Shown one piece after another: positions 16,504-25,588 of a stretch of 64,000 bases of DNA; the first letter of the stretch is position 1, and the number at the start of each line of letters is the position of its first letter. The stretch comes from Ensifer adhaerens (lineage in GTDB: Bacteria > Pseudomonadota > Alphaproteobacteria > Rhizobiales > Rhizobiaceae). The position numbers and the translations under genes were made by a program. The notes beneath the pieces were generated by a model that was not told the origin of the DNA, made no database searches, and worked only from the letters and a program-made list of their open reading frames with translations. Where the stretch lies: contig NZ_JABEKT010000001.1 in the NCBI RefSeq assembly GCF_013283195.1, forward strand, positions 1,708,509 to 1,772,508, written 5' to 3'.

Positions 16504-18810
16504 ATGGCCAGCCCAGCAAAACCAATCGCCGCCATCATTGCCAGCGAGATCAAGGCGACGATCCCCCAGGTCATCGCCGCCGTGGAGCTGCTCGACGAGG
16601 GCGCGACGGTGCCGTTTATCGCCCGTTACCGCAAGGAGGTGACCGGCGGGCTCGACGACACGCAGCTGCGGACGCTGGCCGAACGGTTGACCTATTTGCG
16701 CGAACTGGAGGCAAGGCGGGGTTCGATCATCGAATCCATCCGCGGACAGGGCAAGCTGACCGACGAACTCGAAGCCAAGATCGCCGCAGTCGAAACCAAG
16801 GCCGAGCTCGAGGACATCTATCTGCCGTACAAGCCGAAGCGGCGCACCAAGGCCGAGATTGCCAGGGAGCGTGGACTCGGTCCGCTTGCCGAAGCCATTC
16901 TTGCCGACCGGACGATTGCACCGGCTGATCGTGCCGGCGCGTTTCTGACGGCCGATGTGCCCGATGTGAAGACGGCCCTCGACGGCGCGCGCGACATTAT
17001 CGCCGAAGGCATGACGGAGAATGCCGACCTGCTCGGGCGCCTGCGCAATCATATGAAGGGCGCGGCGTTCCTGCGAGCCAAGGTCGTCGACGGCAAACAG
17101 GATGCGGGTGCAAAGTTCTCGGACTATTTCGACCATTCCGAACGCTGGGCGACGACGCCGGGTCACCGGGCGCTCGCCATGCTGCGCGGCTGGAACGAAG
17201 AGGTGCTGTCAGTCGATATCGTCGTCGATCAGGACGATACGTCCCCGGTCAAACCGGTGGAGCGCATGATCGCCGCCGCCTACACTGTCGGCGGGCAGCT
17301 GCCGGGCGACAAGTGGCTGGCGGAAGTCATCGGTTGGACCTGGCGCGTGAAGCTGTCCATGTCCCTCTCGCTCGACCTGATGCGCGAACTGCGCGAGCGG
17401 GCAGAAGAGGAAGCGATCCACGTCTTTGCGCGCAATCTGAAGGATTTGCTGTTGGCAGCTCCTGCCGGTTCGCGCGCTACCATGGGGCTGGACCCAGGCA
17501 TCCGCACCGGCGTCAAGGTTGCCGTCGTCGACGGCACGGGCAAGCTGTTGGAGACGACGACCGTTTACCCGTTCCCGCCGAAGAACGATGTGCGCGGCAC
17601 GCAGGCCGAACTTGCATCGCTGATCCGCAAGCACAAGATCGAGCTGATCGCGATCGGCAACGGCACCGGCAGCCGCGAAACGGAAAAGCTGGTTGCCGAC
17701 ATGCTCGCGCAATTGCCGGCACCGAAGCCGACCAAGGTCATCGTTTCCGAGGCCGGCGCGTCGGTCTATTCCGCTTCCGAGACGGCAGCCCTTGAGTTCC
17801 CCGGCCTCGACGTCTCGCTGCGTGGCGCTGTCTCCATCGCCCGGCGCCTGCAGGATCCGTTGGCCGAACTCGTCAAGATCGAGCCGAAATCGATCGGCGT
17901 CGGCCAGTATCAGCACGACGTCGACCAGTCGAAGCTCAGCCGCTCGCTGGACGCGGTGGTGGAAGACGCGGTGAACGCGGTTGGAGTCGATGTGAACACG
18001 GCCTCGGCGCCGTTGCTCGCGCGTGTCTCGGGTCTCGGCAAGTCATCGGCGGAAGCGATCGTCGCGCACCGTGATGCCACTGGGCCGTTTGCCAGCCGTA
18101 AGGAATTGCTGAACGTGGCGCGTCTCGGCGCCCGCACCTTCGAACAGTGCGCCGGCTTCCTGCGCATTCCTGATGGCAAGGAGCCGCTCGATGCGTCCTC
18201 AGTCCATCCGGAAGCCTATGGCATCGCCAAGAAGATCGTCGCTGCCTGCGGGCGGGACGTGCGTTCGCTGATGGGCGACAGCGCGGCGTTGCAGAAGCTC
18301 GACCCACGCGTCTTCGTCGACGACCGTTTCGGTCTGCCGACGGTCAAGGACATTCTGGCCGAACTCGAAAAGCCGGGCCGCGACCCGCGCCCGAGCTTCA
18401 AGACCGCAACATTTGCCGACGGCATCGACGACATCAAGGACCTGAAGGTCGGCATGCAGCTCGAAGGCACCGTGACCAATGTTGCCGCCTTCGGCGCCTT
18501 CGTCGATATCGGCGTCCACCAGGATGGCCTCGTCCACGTCTCGCAACTGGCCGACCGGTTCGTGAAGGACCCGCATGAGGTGGTCAAGGCCGGCGACGTG
18601 GTTCGGGTGCGGGTGACCGAGGTGGATGTGCCGCGCAAGCGCATCGGACTGACGATGCGTAAGGACGGCGGTGCCGATACGGGCCGCGAGGCGAAGGCGC
18701 CGGCATCGAACAATGCCAATCGCGGCGCGCCTGTGCGTCCGCAGAAGCAAGCTCAGCCGTCGCAAGGCGCCTTCGGTGCCGCGCTTATGGAAGCGATGAA
18801 GCGCAAATAA
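16504..18810 (+). CDS. tex: Tex family RNA-binding transcription accessory protein
   Basis: A 768-residue protein related to Tex/YhgF and eukaryotic Spt6, thought to bind nucleic acid during transcription. Visible parts are the N-terminal block [23 protein letters not shown], a YqgF/RNase H-like domain from about residue 326 ([18 protein letters not shown]), a helix-hairpin-helix stretch at about 490-560 ([17 protein letters not shown] and following), and a C-terminal S1 domain at about 645-715 ([21 protein letters not shown]). A glycine, alanine and asparagine-rich tail follows. The start at 16504 fits family N-termini, and AGGAAAG is located 14 bases before it. It is a single-gene unit with a hairpin after the stop. 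Confidence 0.94.
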   Translation: MASPAKPIAAIIASEIKATIPQVIAAVELLDEGATVPFIARYRKEVTGGLDDTQLRTLAERLTYLRELEARRGSIIESIRGQGKLTDELEAKIAAVETKAELEDIYLPYKPKRRTKAEIARERGLGPLAEAILADRTIAPADRAGAFLTADVPDVKTALDGARDIIAEGMTENADLLGRLRNHMKGAAFLRAKVVDGKQDAGAKFSDYFDHSERWATTPGHRALAMLRGWNEEVLSVDIVVDQDDTSPVKPVERMIAAAYTVGGQLPGDKWLAEVIGWTWRVKLSMSLSLDLMRELRERAEEEAIHVFARNLKDLLLAAPAGSRATMGLDPGIRTGVKVAVVDGTGKLLETTTVYPFPPKNDVRGTQAELASLIRKHKIELIAIGNGTGSRETEKLVADMLAQLPAPKPTKVIVSEAGASVYSASETAALEFPGLDVSLRGAVSIARRLQDPLAELVKIEPKSIGVGQYQHDVDQSKLSRSLDAVVEDAVNAVGVDVNTASAPLLARVSGLGKSSAEAIVAHRDATGPFASRKELLNVARLGARTFEQCAGFLRIPDGKEPLDASSVHPEAYGIAKKIVAACGRDVRSLMGDSAALQKLDPRVFVDDRFGLPTVKDILAELEKPGRDPRPSFKTATFADGIDDIKDLKVGMQLEGTVTNVAAFGAFVDIGVHQDGLVHVSQLADRFVKDPHEVVKAGDVVRVRVTEVDVPRKRIGLTMRKDGGADTGREAKAPASNNANRGAPVRPQKQAQPSQGAFGAALMEAMKRK

Positions 18811-18816
18811 TGCGTG

Positions 18817-18847
18817 TAGCCCGGAAGTCGTACGGACTTCCGGGCTA
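18817..18847 (+). terminator. Hairpin after tex
   Basis: TAGCCCGGAAGTC (18817-18829) and GACTTCCGGGCTA (18835-18847) form a perfect 13-bp stem with a five-base loop, seven bases after the tex stop codon. The following TCCTCT is only weakly T-rich. Confidence 0.65.
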
Positions 18848-18979
18848 TCCTCTATGAATTAGGTAATTGTAATATATCCAGCGCGCCGCCATACTGATCT
18901 GGTGGCGGCACCTGTATCGTGTCGCGAGCAAGTGCCGATCATAACCATGCCGGTCTACGGCGGACGAGGTCAGCGGAAA

Positions 18980-19014
18980 CTCCTTTTCCGCCGGGTTTCC
19001 CGGCGAAAGGAGGT
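18980..19014 (+). promoter_or_regulatory. Leader hairpin burying a strong ribosome binding site
   Basis: The start codon at 19020 is preceded by a near-perfect Shine-Dalgarno sequence AAAGGAGGT (19006-19014). CTCCTTT (18980-18986) is complementary to AAAGGAG (19006-19012), and CGCCGGG (18989-18995) is complementary to CCCGGCG (18999-19005), with a TTT loop and a two-base bulge. Fourteen base pairs would therefore close over the ribosome binding site. The pairing is seen directly; regulation of translation by it, such as thermal or ligand control, is inference. Confidence 0.6.
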
Positions 19015-19019
19015 GCGTC

Positions 19020-19337
19020 ATGGGACGCGATGTGATCCGTGGCCTCGCTCGAGCCGTCATATTGGCGGCCGCAGTGACGGCACATCCAAACCCGGCAAGT
19101 TCGCAAGCTGTTGCGAACTGCGCCCAGCGATCGGAAGTGATCGAATTTCTCCTGCGCCAGTACCAGGAAAAGCCCGCTGGGATCGGCTTGATCAACCAGC
19201 ACGCGGTGATGGAAATTTATGCCGCCGACAGCGGCACCTGGACCCTGATCGTCACTGACGTGGCCGGCCGAAGCTGCGTCATCCTCGCCGGGAAAAGCTG
19301 GGAGGCGCTGCCACCCCAGCCGGTACCGAAGGCGTGA
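19020..19337 (+). CDS. Small secreted protein of unknown function
   Basis: A 105-residue protein with an N-terminal signal peptide (MGRDVIRGLARAVILAAAVTAHPNPASSQA), probably cut near residue 29. The mature part has two cysteines (in VANCAQRSEV and GRSCVILAGK) that could form one disulfide in the periplasm. The middle, INQHAVMEIYAADSGTWTLIVTDV, looks like beta strands. I do not recognise a named family with certainty; similar small exported proteins of rhizobia are annotated as hypothetical. The ribosome binding site is unusually strong and can be buried in a leader hairpin, implying translational control. Transcribed alone, convergent with rkpK. Confidence 0.8.
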   Translation: MGRDVIRGLARAVILAAAVTAHPNPASSQAVANCAQRSEVIEFLLRQYQEKPAGIGLINQHAVMEIYAADSGTWTLIVTDVAGRSCVILAGKSWEALPPQPVPKA

Positions 19338-19406
19338 ACCTGTTGCTGCCTGCCAGAGGTGGTCGCCGGGTGCAGTACCCGGCGAGAAATGTCCTGTCTG
19401 ACGGCC

Positions 19407-20720
19407 TCAGTTCGGTCGCCCGACGCTGGCATAGGCAAAACCGTGCTTTGCCACTTCGTCCGGCCGATAAATATTCCTGAGATCGACCAGAACCGGTTCC
19501 TTCATCACGGCCTTCAGCCGGCGGAAATCGAGCGCGCGGAACTCGTTCCATTCGGTCACGATCACCAGCACGTCGGCGTCAGTGGCGGCCTCGTAAGGGT
19601 CTTTGGCAAAATCGAGCCCCTCCATCAGCTTCTTGGCATTTTCCATGCCTTCCGGATCATAGCCGACGACATGGGCACCGGCATCCTGCAGGGTCTGGAC
19701 CACCGTGATGGCCGGACTGTCGCGCATGTCGTCGGTGTTCGGCTTGAAGGTCAGGCCGAGAACGGCGATCTTGCGGCCGCGCACGTCGCCGCCGGCAGCC
19801 GCGATCACCTTGCGGCCCATGGCGCGCTTGCGGTTGTCGTTGATCGCGACCGTTGTCTCGACCAGGCGCACGGGGCTGTCGAAGTCCTGGGCAGTCTTGA
19901 CCAGCGCCAGCGTGTCCTTGGGGAAGCAGGAGCCACCATAACCCGGGCCGGCATGCAGGAATTTGCCGCCGATGCGGCCGTCGAGGCCGATACCGCGGGC
20001 CACATCCTGGACATTGGCATCGACCTTCTCGCAAAGGTCGGCCATCTCGTTGATGAAAGTGATCTTCATCGCCAGGAAGGCATTGCCAGCATACTTGATC
20101 AGTTCGGAGGTGCGGCGTGAGGTGAAGACCAGCGGCGCCTGGTTGAGGTAGAGCGGGCGGTAGACTTCGGTCATGACCTCGCGCGCACGCTCATCATCGT
20201 CGGCAAGGCCGATGACGATGCGGTCGGGACGCTTAAAGTCCTCGATCGCGGCACCTTCGCGCAGGAATTCCGGATTGGAGACCACCGCGAAATCCGCGTC
20301 CGGGTTGGTTTCGCGGATGATGCGCTCGACTTCGTCGCCGGTGCCGACCGGAACCGTCGATTTGGTCACGATCACGGTGAAACCCTTGAGGTTGACGGCA
20401 ATCTCGCGCGCTGCGGCGTAGACGTAGGAAAGGTCTGCATGGCCGTCGCCGCGGCGCGACGGCGTACCGACGGCGATGAAGATCACGTCGCTGTCGGCAA
20501 CCGCCGAAACGAGATCGGTGGTGAACGACAGGCGGCCGGACTGGACGTTGCTGGCGACGAGATGATCGAGGCCCGGTTCGAAGATCGGGATGCGTCCCTG
20601 CATCAGGGCGTCGATCTTGCTTTCGTCCTTGTCGAGACAGACCACGTCATGGCCGAAATCGGCAAAACACACACCCGATACAAGTCCGACATAGCCGGCG
20701 CCGATCATCGTGACTTTCAT
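19407..20720 (-). CDS. rkpK: UDP-glucose 6-dehydrogenase
   Basis: A 437-residue enzyme that oxidises UDP-glucose to UDP-glucuronate in two NAD-dependent steps, feeding capsular, LPS and exopolysaccharide sugars. It has the N-terminal Rossmann motif GAGYVGLVSG (residues 7-16), the middle domain with the catalytic cysteine Cys265 in GGSCFPKDT, and a C-terminal UDP-binding domain with VLGLTFKPNTDDMRDSPA. In Sinorhizobium the orthologue is called rkpK. GGAAGAG precedes the ATG. It lies 70 bases downstream of lpsL on the same strand, and together they make UDP-galacturonate from UDP-glucose. Confidence 0.95.
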   Translation of the reverse strand: MKVTMIGAGYVGLVSGVCFADFGHDVVCLDKDESKIDALMQGRIPIFEPGLDHLVASNVQSGRLSFTTDLVSAVADSDVIFIAVGTPSRRGDGHADLSYVYAAAREIAVNLKGFTVIVTKSTVPVGTGDEVERIIRETNPDADFAVVSNPEFLREGAAIEDFKRPDRIVIGLADDDERAREVMTEVYRPLYLNQAPLVFTSRRTSELIKYAGNAFLAMKITFINEMADLCEKVDANVQDVARGIGLDGRIGGKFLHAGPGYGGSCFPKDTLALVKTAQDFDSPVRLVETTVAINDNRKRAMGRKVIAAAGGDVRGRKIAVLGLTFKPNTDDMRDSPAITVVQTLQDAGAHVVGYDPEGMENAKKLMEGLDFAKDPYEAATDADVLVIVTEWNEFRALDFRRLKAVMKEPVLVDLRNIYRPDEVAKHGFAYASVGRPN

Positions 20721-20790
20721 CTGCTCTTCCTTTTGTTGCGAGAGCTTCGCTTATGCAGAGTATTGGCGACGGCGGTCGTCGCCGATCGGC

Positions 20791-21834
20791 TCAGGCTTGG
20801 CGGGCTGGCGAGCCGGCCTTTTCAGGGCGACCGTAATATTCGTCATACCATGCCGCAAAGCGGGCGACGCCATCTTCCACCGAAATCGACGGTTTGAAAT
20901 CGGTGAGCGCCTCCAGGAGATCCGGAGACGCATAAGTGCGCGGCACGTCGCCCTGCTGCATTGGCAGCAGGTTGCGCAGCGCCGGGCGGCCGACCGCCTT
21001 TTCGATGGTTTCGATGAAGGTCATCAGCTCGACCGGCTGGCCGCCACCGATGTTGACGACCCGGAACGGTGCCTGCAGCGACAGCGTGTCCGCAGCCTTT
21101 TCGGATGGCACCCGGTTTTCCTCGGCAGGAACGACATGGGAGAGCCTGAGAATGCCTTCGACCAGATCGTCGATATAGGTGAAGTCGCGGCTCATCCGGC
21201 CTTCGCCGTAGATGTCGATCGGCCTGTCGTTGTGGATGGCATCGATGAACTTGAACAGCGCCATGTCGGGCCGGCCCCAGGGGCCATAGACCGTGAAGAA
21301 GCGGAAGGCCGTCGTCGGCACCTTGTAGAGATGGGCGTAGCTGTGCGCCATCAGCTCCATCGATTTCTTCGTCGCCGCATAGATCGTCATCGGCTCGTCT
21401 GCCCGGTCGGTCTCGGCGAACGGGATCTTTTCGTTGGCGCCGTAGATCGACGAGGTCGAAGCCAGCATCAGGTGCTTGGGGCCGATTTCACGTGCCAGTT
21501 CCAGCATGTTCCAGGAGCCGATGAGGTTGGAATCCACATAGGCCTTGGGATTTTCCAGGCTGTAGCGGACACCCGCCTGGGCCGCCAGGTGGATGATGAC
21601 CTCCGGCTCGGCAAGCTCTGCGGCGTGATCAAGCGCATCCCGGTCTTCCAGCATGCCGACGACCGCCTTGAAGCCGTTGGAGCGGGCGAGGATCGCATGC
21701 CGCTGCTCCTTGAGCGTCACGTCGTAATAGGGCGTCATTCCGTCGAAGCCGACGACGAAATGTCCCTCGTCGATCAGTCGCTTGGCAAGGTGGAAACCGA
21801 TGAAGCCGGCCGTGCCGGTGATGAGGTAGCGCAA
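20791..21834 (-). CDS. lpsL: UDP-glucuronate 4-epimerase
   Basis: A 347-residue extended short-chain dehydrogenase that converts UDP-glucuronate to UDP-galacturonate, a precursor of LPS core and other surface sugars. The N-terminal [19 protein letters not shown] holds the NAD motif GxxGFIG. The catalytic set is Ser in ASTSSIYG and YxxxK in [25 protein letters not shown] is typical of GlcUA epimerases. The reading frame opens with TTG, and no ATG fits the family N-terminus; GGGGAT is upstream. The sequence matches Sinorhizobium LpsL, and the neighbouring rkpK supplies its substrate. Confidence 0.93.
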   Translation of the reverse strand: MRYLITGTAGFIGFHLAKRLIDEGHFVVGFDGMTPYYDVTLKEQRHAILARSNGFKAVVGMLEDRDALDHAAELAEPEVIIHLAAQAGVRYSLENPKAYVDSNLIGSWNMLELAREIGPKHLMLASTSSIYGANEKIPFAETDRADEPMTIYAATKKSMELMAHSYAHLYKVPTTAFRFFTVYGPWGRPDMALFKFIDAIHNDRPIDIYGEGRMSRDFTYIDDLVEGILRLSHVVPAEENRVPSEKAADTLSLQAPFRVVNIGGGQPVELMTFIETIEKAVGRPALRNLLPMQQGDVPRTYASPDLLEALTDFKPSISVEDGVARFAAWYDEYYGRPEKAGSPARQA

Positions 21835-21903
21835 GACGATATCCCCAGATTGCGTTGTCGCGCGTTCATACGAAGAAAGCTGGGCGATGGAAAGCCGAAA
21901 CCG

Positions 21904-22236
21904 TCATTCCGTGGGGTGGTCGAGGCCTTGCTGCAGGGCGGAAAGGACGGACATCGCGTGGCCGGCATACTGGCTGATCCAGCGATGATGGATGGCCTGG
22001 ATCGGCATGGCGTTGAGATGGTTCCAGCGCTCCCGGCCCTCACGCTGGACGATCACCAGCTCGGCCTCTTCGAGAACTTTCAGATGCTGCATGACGGTGC
22101 AGCGGTCCAGGTTTGAAAACCGCAGGCAGAGCATGCCGGTCGTCTGCGGCTCATCCTTGAGGGCATCGAGGATTTGCCGGCGAAAGCCGTTAGCGAGGGC
22201 CTTGAAAACAAGGTCGTCTTTCGATTCGGTTGACAT
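21904..22236 (-). CDS. ArsR-family transcriptional regulator
   Basis: A 110-residue winged-helix repressor. It starts MSTESKDDLVFKALANGFRRQIL, the typical first helix of the ArsR group, with the recognition helix around RCTVMQHLKVLEEAELV. No metal-binding cysteine cluster of the ArsR/SmtB type is present (the single CLRF cysteine is not in the usual motif), so it belongs to the subgroup paired with SRPBCC/AHSA1 proteins rather than being a metal sensor. It is divergent from such a gene, and a 7-bp inverted repeat overlaps its own start codon, which suggests autorepression. Confidence 0.9.
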   Translation of the reverse strand: MSTESKDDLVFKALANGFRRQILDALKDEPQTTGMLCLRFSNLDRCTVMQHLKVLEEAELVIVQREGRERWNHLNAMPIQAIHHRWISQYAGHAMSVLSALQQGLDHPTE

Positions 22237-22259
22237 GTTATGTTTTTATAACATATGCT
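22230..22259 (+). promoter_or_regulatory. Promoter with ArsR operator for the SRPBCC gene
   Basis: TTGACA (22230-22235), an 18-base gap and TATGCT (22254-22259) form a plausible sigma-70 promoter towards the SRPBCC gene. Inside it lies ATGTTAT (22235-22241), six bases, then ATAACAT (22248-22254), a perfect inverted repeat that also covers the arsR start codon on the other strand. A bound regulator would block both directions. Confidence 0.65.
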
Positions 22260-22285
22260 GCACCAGCACAATGGGAGAAGAGGTC

Positions 22286-22768
22286 ATGTCTTTCGAATTC
22301 CGGGTGAATGGACGTATCGATCGGCCCGTCGCCGAGGTTTTCGACGCTGTGGTCAATCCGGATCAGATCAGCAGATATTTCGTCACCCTTGGTGGGGTCA
22401 GCGGGCCCATGGTGCCCGGCACGACGGTCACCTGGTGGGGCAATGTGCCGATTGAGGTCGAGGCCGTCGAACCGCATGAGCGCATCGTTTTTCGTTGGGA
22501 TGCGATGGTCGAGAAAGGGGAGGAGCCTTATCGCACCACGGTCGAGATGCGCTTCAAGCCGCTCGACGATGGTGCCACCATGGTGACGATCGCTGAGACC
22601 GGCTGGCGCGAAAATGCCCGTGGACAGAAGAGTTCCTACATGAACTGCGAAGGCTGGTCGCAGATGCTGGCCTGCATGAAGGCCTGGCTCGAATACGGCA
22701 TCAACCTGCGTCAGGGCTACTACGTCAGCGAATTGTCCGGGCAGCCGGCGACCGAACCGCAGCTCTGA
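22286..22768 (+). CDS. SRPBCC (AHSA1-like) domain protein
   Basis: A 160-residue protein of the START/Bet v1-like AHSA1 group, which bind hydrophobic ligands; the ligand here is unknown. Typical elements are FRVNGRIDRPVAEVFDAVVNPDQISRYF at the start, VPGTTVTWWG, VEPHERIVFRWD in the middle strands, and the long C-terminal helix EGWSQMLACMKAWLEYG. AGAAGAGG precedes the ATG at 22286. Divergent pairing with an ArsR regulator is common for this group. The VOC-family gene 11 bases downstream is probably in the same transcript. Confidence 0.9.
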   Translation: MSFEFRVNGRIDRPVAEVFDAVVNPDQISRYFVTLGGVSGPMVPGTTVTWWGNVPIEVEAVEPHERIVFRWDAMVEKGEEPYRTTVEMRFKPLDDGATMVTIAETGWRENARGQKSSYMNCEGWSQMLACMKAWLEYGINLRQGYYVSELSGQPATEPQL

Positions 22769-22779
22769 GGGAGATCGCC

Positions 22780-23136
22780 GTGACGATTACCGGTGGAATC
22801 AACATCGCTATGAAGGTGCCGTCGCATCAGTACGAGGCGGTCGTCGCCTTCTACCGCGACACGCTCGGCCTGGAGCCCTTCGATGAGAAGGCGCCGGCCA
22901 AGGGCTTTATCCTCGGCCCCAACAGGCTCTGGATCGACGAAGCGCCGAACTACAGCCAGGCGGAAGTATGGCTCGAACTCTTCACCGATGACCATGAGGC
23001 AGCACTCGGCAGGCTTGCCGAAAAAGGTGTGGTGCGCTGTGACGTAGTCGAGGATCTTGGCGAGGGTTTTCGCGGCGGCTGGATCATGAACCCCGCCAAC
23101 ATCGTGCACATGGTGCGGACGCCGGACGCCTGGTAG
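22780..23136 (+). CDS. VOC-family (glyoxalase/bleomycin-resistance fold) protein
   Basis: A 118-residue single-domain protein with the glyoxalase fold: INIAMKVPSHQYEAVVAFYRDTLGLEPF at the start and a closing GGWIMNPANIVHMVRTP. Several canonical metal ligands are not obvious, so it may bind rather than transform its ligand. GTG at 22780 is the start, with AGGGAG positioned ahead of it. It follows the SRPBCC gene after 11 bases and so probably answers to the same ArsR regulator. The product is small and soluble, and I cannot name its substrate. Confidence 0.82.
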   Translation: MTITGGINIAMKVPSHQYEAVVAFYRDTLGLEPFDEKAPAKGFILGPNRLWIDEAPNYSQAEVWLELFTDDHEAALGRLAEKGVVRCDVVEDLGEGFRGGWIMNPANIVHMVRTPDAW

Positions 23137-23152
23137 GCGTCCGGCGACGGGT

Positions 23153-23890
23153 TTAGTACATCAGCGGTTCGCCTGCATTTGCCGGCGTCGACATCGGGGC
23201 GAGCATCTCGTTCACCGGCGCTTGTGCCTGCAGGACGACGACGCGCGAATCCCTCGGGACGCGGTTGTAGAGGTCGATGATATCTGGGTTGAAGAGCCGG
23301 ATGCAGCCGCTCGACACGGCCTTGCCGATCGACCAGGCCTCGGTGGTGCCGTGGATACGGAACAGGGTGTCGCGGTCGCCCTGGAACAGATAGAGCGCGC
23401 GCGGTCCAAGCGGGTTGCGCACGCCGGGCTCCATGCCGCCGGCAAGCGGACCGTAACGTTCCGGTTCGCGTGCCACCATGCTGGAGGTCGGCGTCCAGCG
23501 CGGCCATTCGGCCTTGCGCCCAATGCGGGCTTCGCCTTCAAACTCGAGGCCGGCCTTGCCGACGCCGATGCCATAGCGCATCGCCATGCCGCCATCCTGG
23601 ACCAGGTAGAGGAAGCGGTTTTGCGTGTCGATCACGATCGTGCCGGGCGGCTCATGGGTGGCGTAGGCGACCTGCTGGCGCAGGTAGCGCGTGTCGACCT
23701 TGCTGATGTCGATGGCGTCGAGCGAAAACTTTTCGTCGGGCTTCGGTCCGTACATCGCGACATAGTAGGGATCGGGTCCCTTCGGCTTCGCCGGTCCGCC
23801 GCTGGTCACGCAGCCCGCGAGCGTGGATGTGGCAAGAAGAAGGGCGAAGAGCTGCGCCAAGCGGCCGGCGCTGTTCCGGGACACACACAT
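23153..23890 (-). CDS. L,D-transpeptidase lipoprotein (YkuD domain)
   Basis: A 245-residue envelope enzyme that makes 3-3 peptidoglycan cross-links or attaches proteins to the wall. The N-terminus is a lipoprotein signal with lipobox LAGC (Cys27), so it should be anchored to a membrane. The YkuD domain starts near GTIVIDTQNRFLYLVQDGG and holds the catalytic motif FRIHGTT...AVSSGCIRLFN with Cys196. The start at 23890 (MCVSRNSAG) places the signal peptide correctly; a longer frame would put 40 extra residues before it. The gene is divergent from recO and convergent with the VOC gene. Rhizobia use many L,D-cross-links. Confidence 0.92.
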   Translation of the reverse strand: MCVSRNSAGRLAQLFALLLATSTLAGCVTSGGPAKPKGPDPYYVAMYGPKPDEKFSLDAIDISKVDTRYLRQQVAYATHEPPGTIVIDTQNRFLYLVQDGGMAMRYGIGVGKAGLEFEGEARIGRKAEWPRWTPTSSMVAREPERYGPLAGGMEPGVRNPLGPRALYLFQGDRDTLFRIHGTTEAWSIGKAVSSGCIRLFNPDIIDLYNRVPRDSRVVVLQAQAPVNEMLAPMSTPANAGEPLMY

Positions 23891-24125
23891 AATCGGGTCA
23901 ATATTCCTGCTGATTGCATTTCGGGAAGGAGCGGACGTTGCCGCCGTGCATTGCCGTTCTAACGTCGAACATGGCCTCGGGGAGGCGCGAGTATGGCGAA
24001 ATCGAGGCAATCAACGAGTGTAGCCGAAAGGCGACAGTGCGGGTGCAGCTTGAAAGCGTTTCGTCGCGCCCCTCCACCGGCATCATCGCTTGATCCGCTT
24101 TCCATCGCGGGTGTATGCCTTTTTC

Positions 24126-24872
24126 ATGCAATGGAGCGATCAGGCCATCATTCTCGGGATCCGGCGGCACGGCGAAAGCTCTGCCATCGCCGAAGTCATG
24201 ACGGCGTCCCGAGGTCGGCATCTGGGCATGGTGCGCTCCGGCCGTTCGCGGGCCATGCAGCCTGTGCTTCAGCCGGGAAATACCGTCGAATTGACCTGGC
24301 GAGCGCGGCTCGACGAGCACATGGGCGAGTTTCGCATCGAGCCGCTCGAGCTTCGGGCCGCAAGGCTGATGGAGACGGCGACCTCCGTCTACGGCATCCA
24401 GGCGCTTGGCGCGCTTCTGCGCCTGCTGCCGGAGCGCGATCCCCATCCTCATCTCTACGAGGCGCTCGCCGTCATCGTCGATCACCTCGAAGATCCGGCT
24501 GATGCGGGAGAACTGTTCGTGCGCTTCGAGCTCGCCGTCCTGAACGATCTCGGCTTCGGGCTCGATCTGACCGAGTGCGTGGCGACCGGAGCGCGCGACG
24601 ATCTCGCCTATGTGTCACCGAAGTCGGGGCGGGCGGTCTGCCGCGCTGCCGGCATGCCCTATGCCGACCGAATGTTGGTGCTGCCGGAGTTTCTCGCCGT
24701 CGAGGCACGAAGTGCGGCCGACTATGACAGTCTTGCTGCAGCCTTCCGCCTGACGGCCTTCTTTCTCAATCGCCATGTCTACGAGCCGCGCGGCCTCAAG
24801 GTTTCGTCCGCGCGCGATGGTTTCGTCAACGCCGCGCTGAAGGCCTTGAAGCCTTCGTCGTCCGCCGCGTGA
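24126..24872 (+). CDS. recO: DNA repair protein RecO
   Basis: A 248-residue recombination mediator that helps load RecA onto SSB-coated DNA. It has the OB-fold N-terminal domain ([39 protein letters not shown]), [17 protein letters not shown], and a helical C-terminal domain with [16 protein letters not shown], where the zinc cysteines of other RecO proteins are largely replaced. The ATG at 24126 gives the family N-terminus, though no good ribosome binding site is visible. It overlaps a possible GTG of the next gene. In relatives recO follows era; here it is separated. Confidence 0.93.
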   Translation: MQWSDQAIILGIRRHGESSAIAEVMTASRGRHLGMVRSGRSRAMQPVLQPGNTVELTWRARLDEHMGEFRIEPLELRAARLMETATSVYGIQALGALLRLLPERDPHPHLYEALAVIVDHLEDPADAGELFVRFELAVLNDLGFGLDLTECVATGARDDLAYVSPKSGRAVCRAAGMPYADRMLVLPEFLAVEARSAADYDSLAAAFRLTAFFLNRHVYEPRGLKVSSARDGFVNAALKALKPSSSAA

Positions 24873-24886
24873 GCAAGGAGTACTTA

Positions 24887-25396
24887 ATGTTCCAAGAGCT
24901 CTTCCCCGGCATGCCCGTTTCCGGCATCGGCGTTCTGCCGTTGGATCGCGTTGCCAGCGATGGCGGCCTCAAGGTCATGCAGGATCTCTTGAAGGGCGAC
25001 CTGCCGGCGCCGCCGATGTCGGCGACGCTCAAGTTCGGCCTGACTGAGGTCGAAGACGGTCGGGTGGTCTTCAAGGGGCTGCCGACCGAGGAACACCTGA
25101 ACCCGCTCGGCACCGTACATGGCGGTTGGACGGCGACGGTGATGGATTCGGCGCTCGGATGCGCGGTGTTCACGACCTTGAAGCCCGGCGAGGGCTACAC
25201 CACCGTCGAATTCAAGGTGAACCTGGTTCGCCCGCTGCTGCCGGGCATGGGCGAGGTTTTCTGCGAGGGCAAAATCGTCCACCGTGGCCGGACTATCGCC
25301 ACCTCGGAGGCCTGGCTGCGCGACGCCGGCGGCAAGCTCCTGGCCCACGGTACGGAAACCTGCGCGATCTTCCCGATCGACAATCTGCGCCGATAA
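24887..25396 (+). CDS. PaaI-family hotdog-fold thioesterase
   Basis: A 169-residue acyl-CoA thioesterase of the PaaI/hotdog group. The core LNPLGTVHGGWTATVMDSALGCAVF contains the HGG loop and the acidic residue of the catalytic helix, and YTTVEFKVNLVRPLLPG matches the second half of the fold. AAGGAG lies six bases before the ATG at 24887. It is next to recO by 14 bases and may share its transcript. The substrate is unknown; aromatic or medium-chain acyl-CoA is usual for the family. It is likely a cytoplasmic tetramer. Confidence 0.88.
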   Translation: MFQELFPGMPVSGIGVLPLDRVASDGGLKVMQDLLKGDLPAPPMSATLKFGLTEVEDGRVVFKGLPTEEHLNPLGTVHGGWTATVMDSALGCAVFTTLKPGEGYTTVEFKVNLVRPLLPGMGEVFCEGKIVHRGRTIATSEAWLRDAGGKLLAHGTETCAIFPIDNLRR

Positions 25397-25588
25397 CGGC
25401 GGACCGTCGCCAGCCCGATTTTGATATTGCACTAACCGTCGTTTGACCGCGCTCGCCTTCGAAGGCGCGTGCAGAATTTAAACATTTGCGCGAAGAGATC
25501 GAAGCTCTCAACCGTCTATGCCTTTGGCGGCCGCGCAAAAATCTGTATGGTCACGGTCGGCCTGCGAATGTAGCCGCCAGGGGAAAAC

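Noticed and set aside
20710-22116. 468-codon plus-strand frame antisense to lpsL
   Set aside because: LpsL matches its family in full on the other strand. The antisense translation has no domain and no ribosome binding site.
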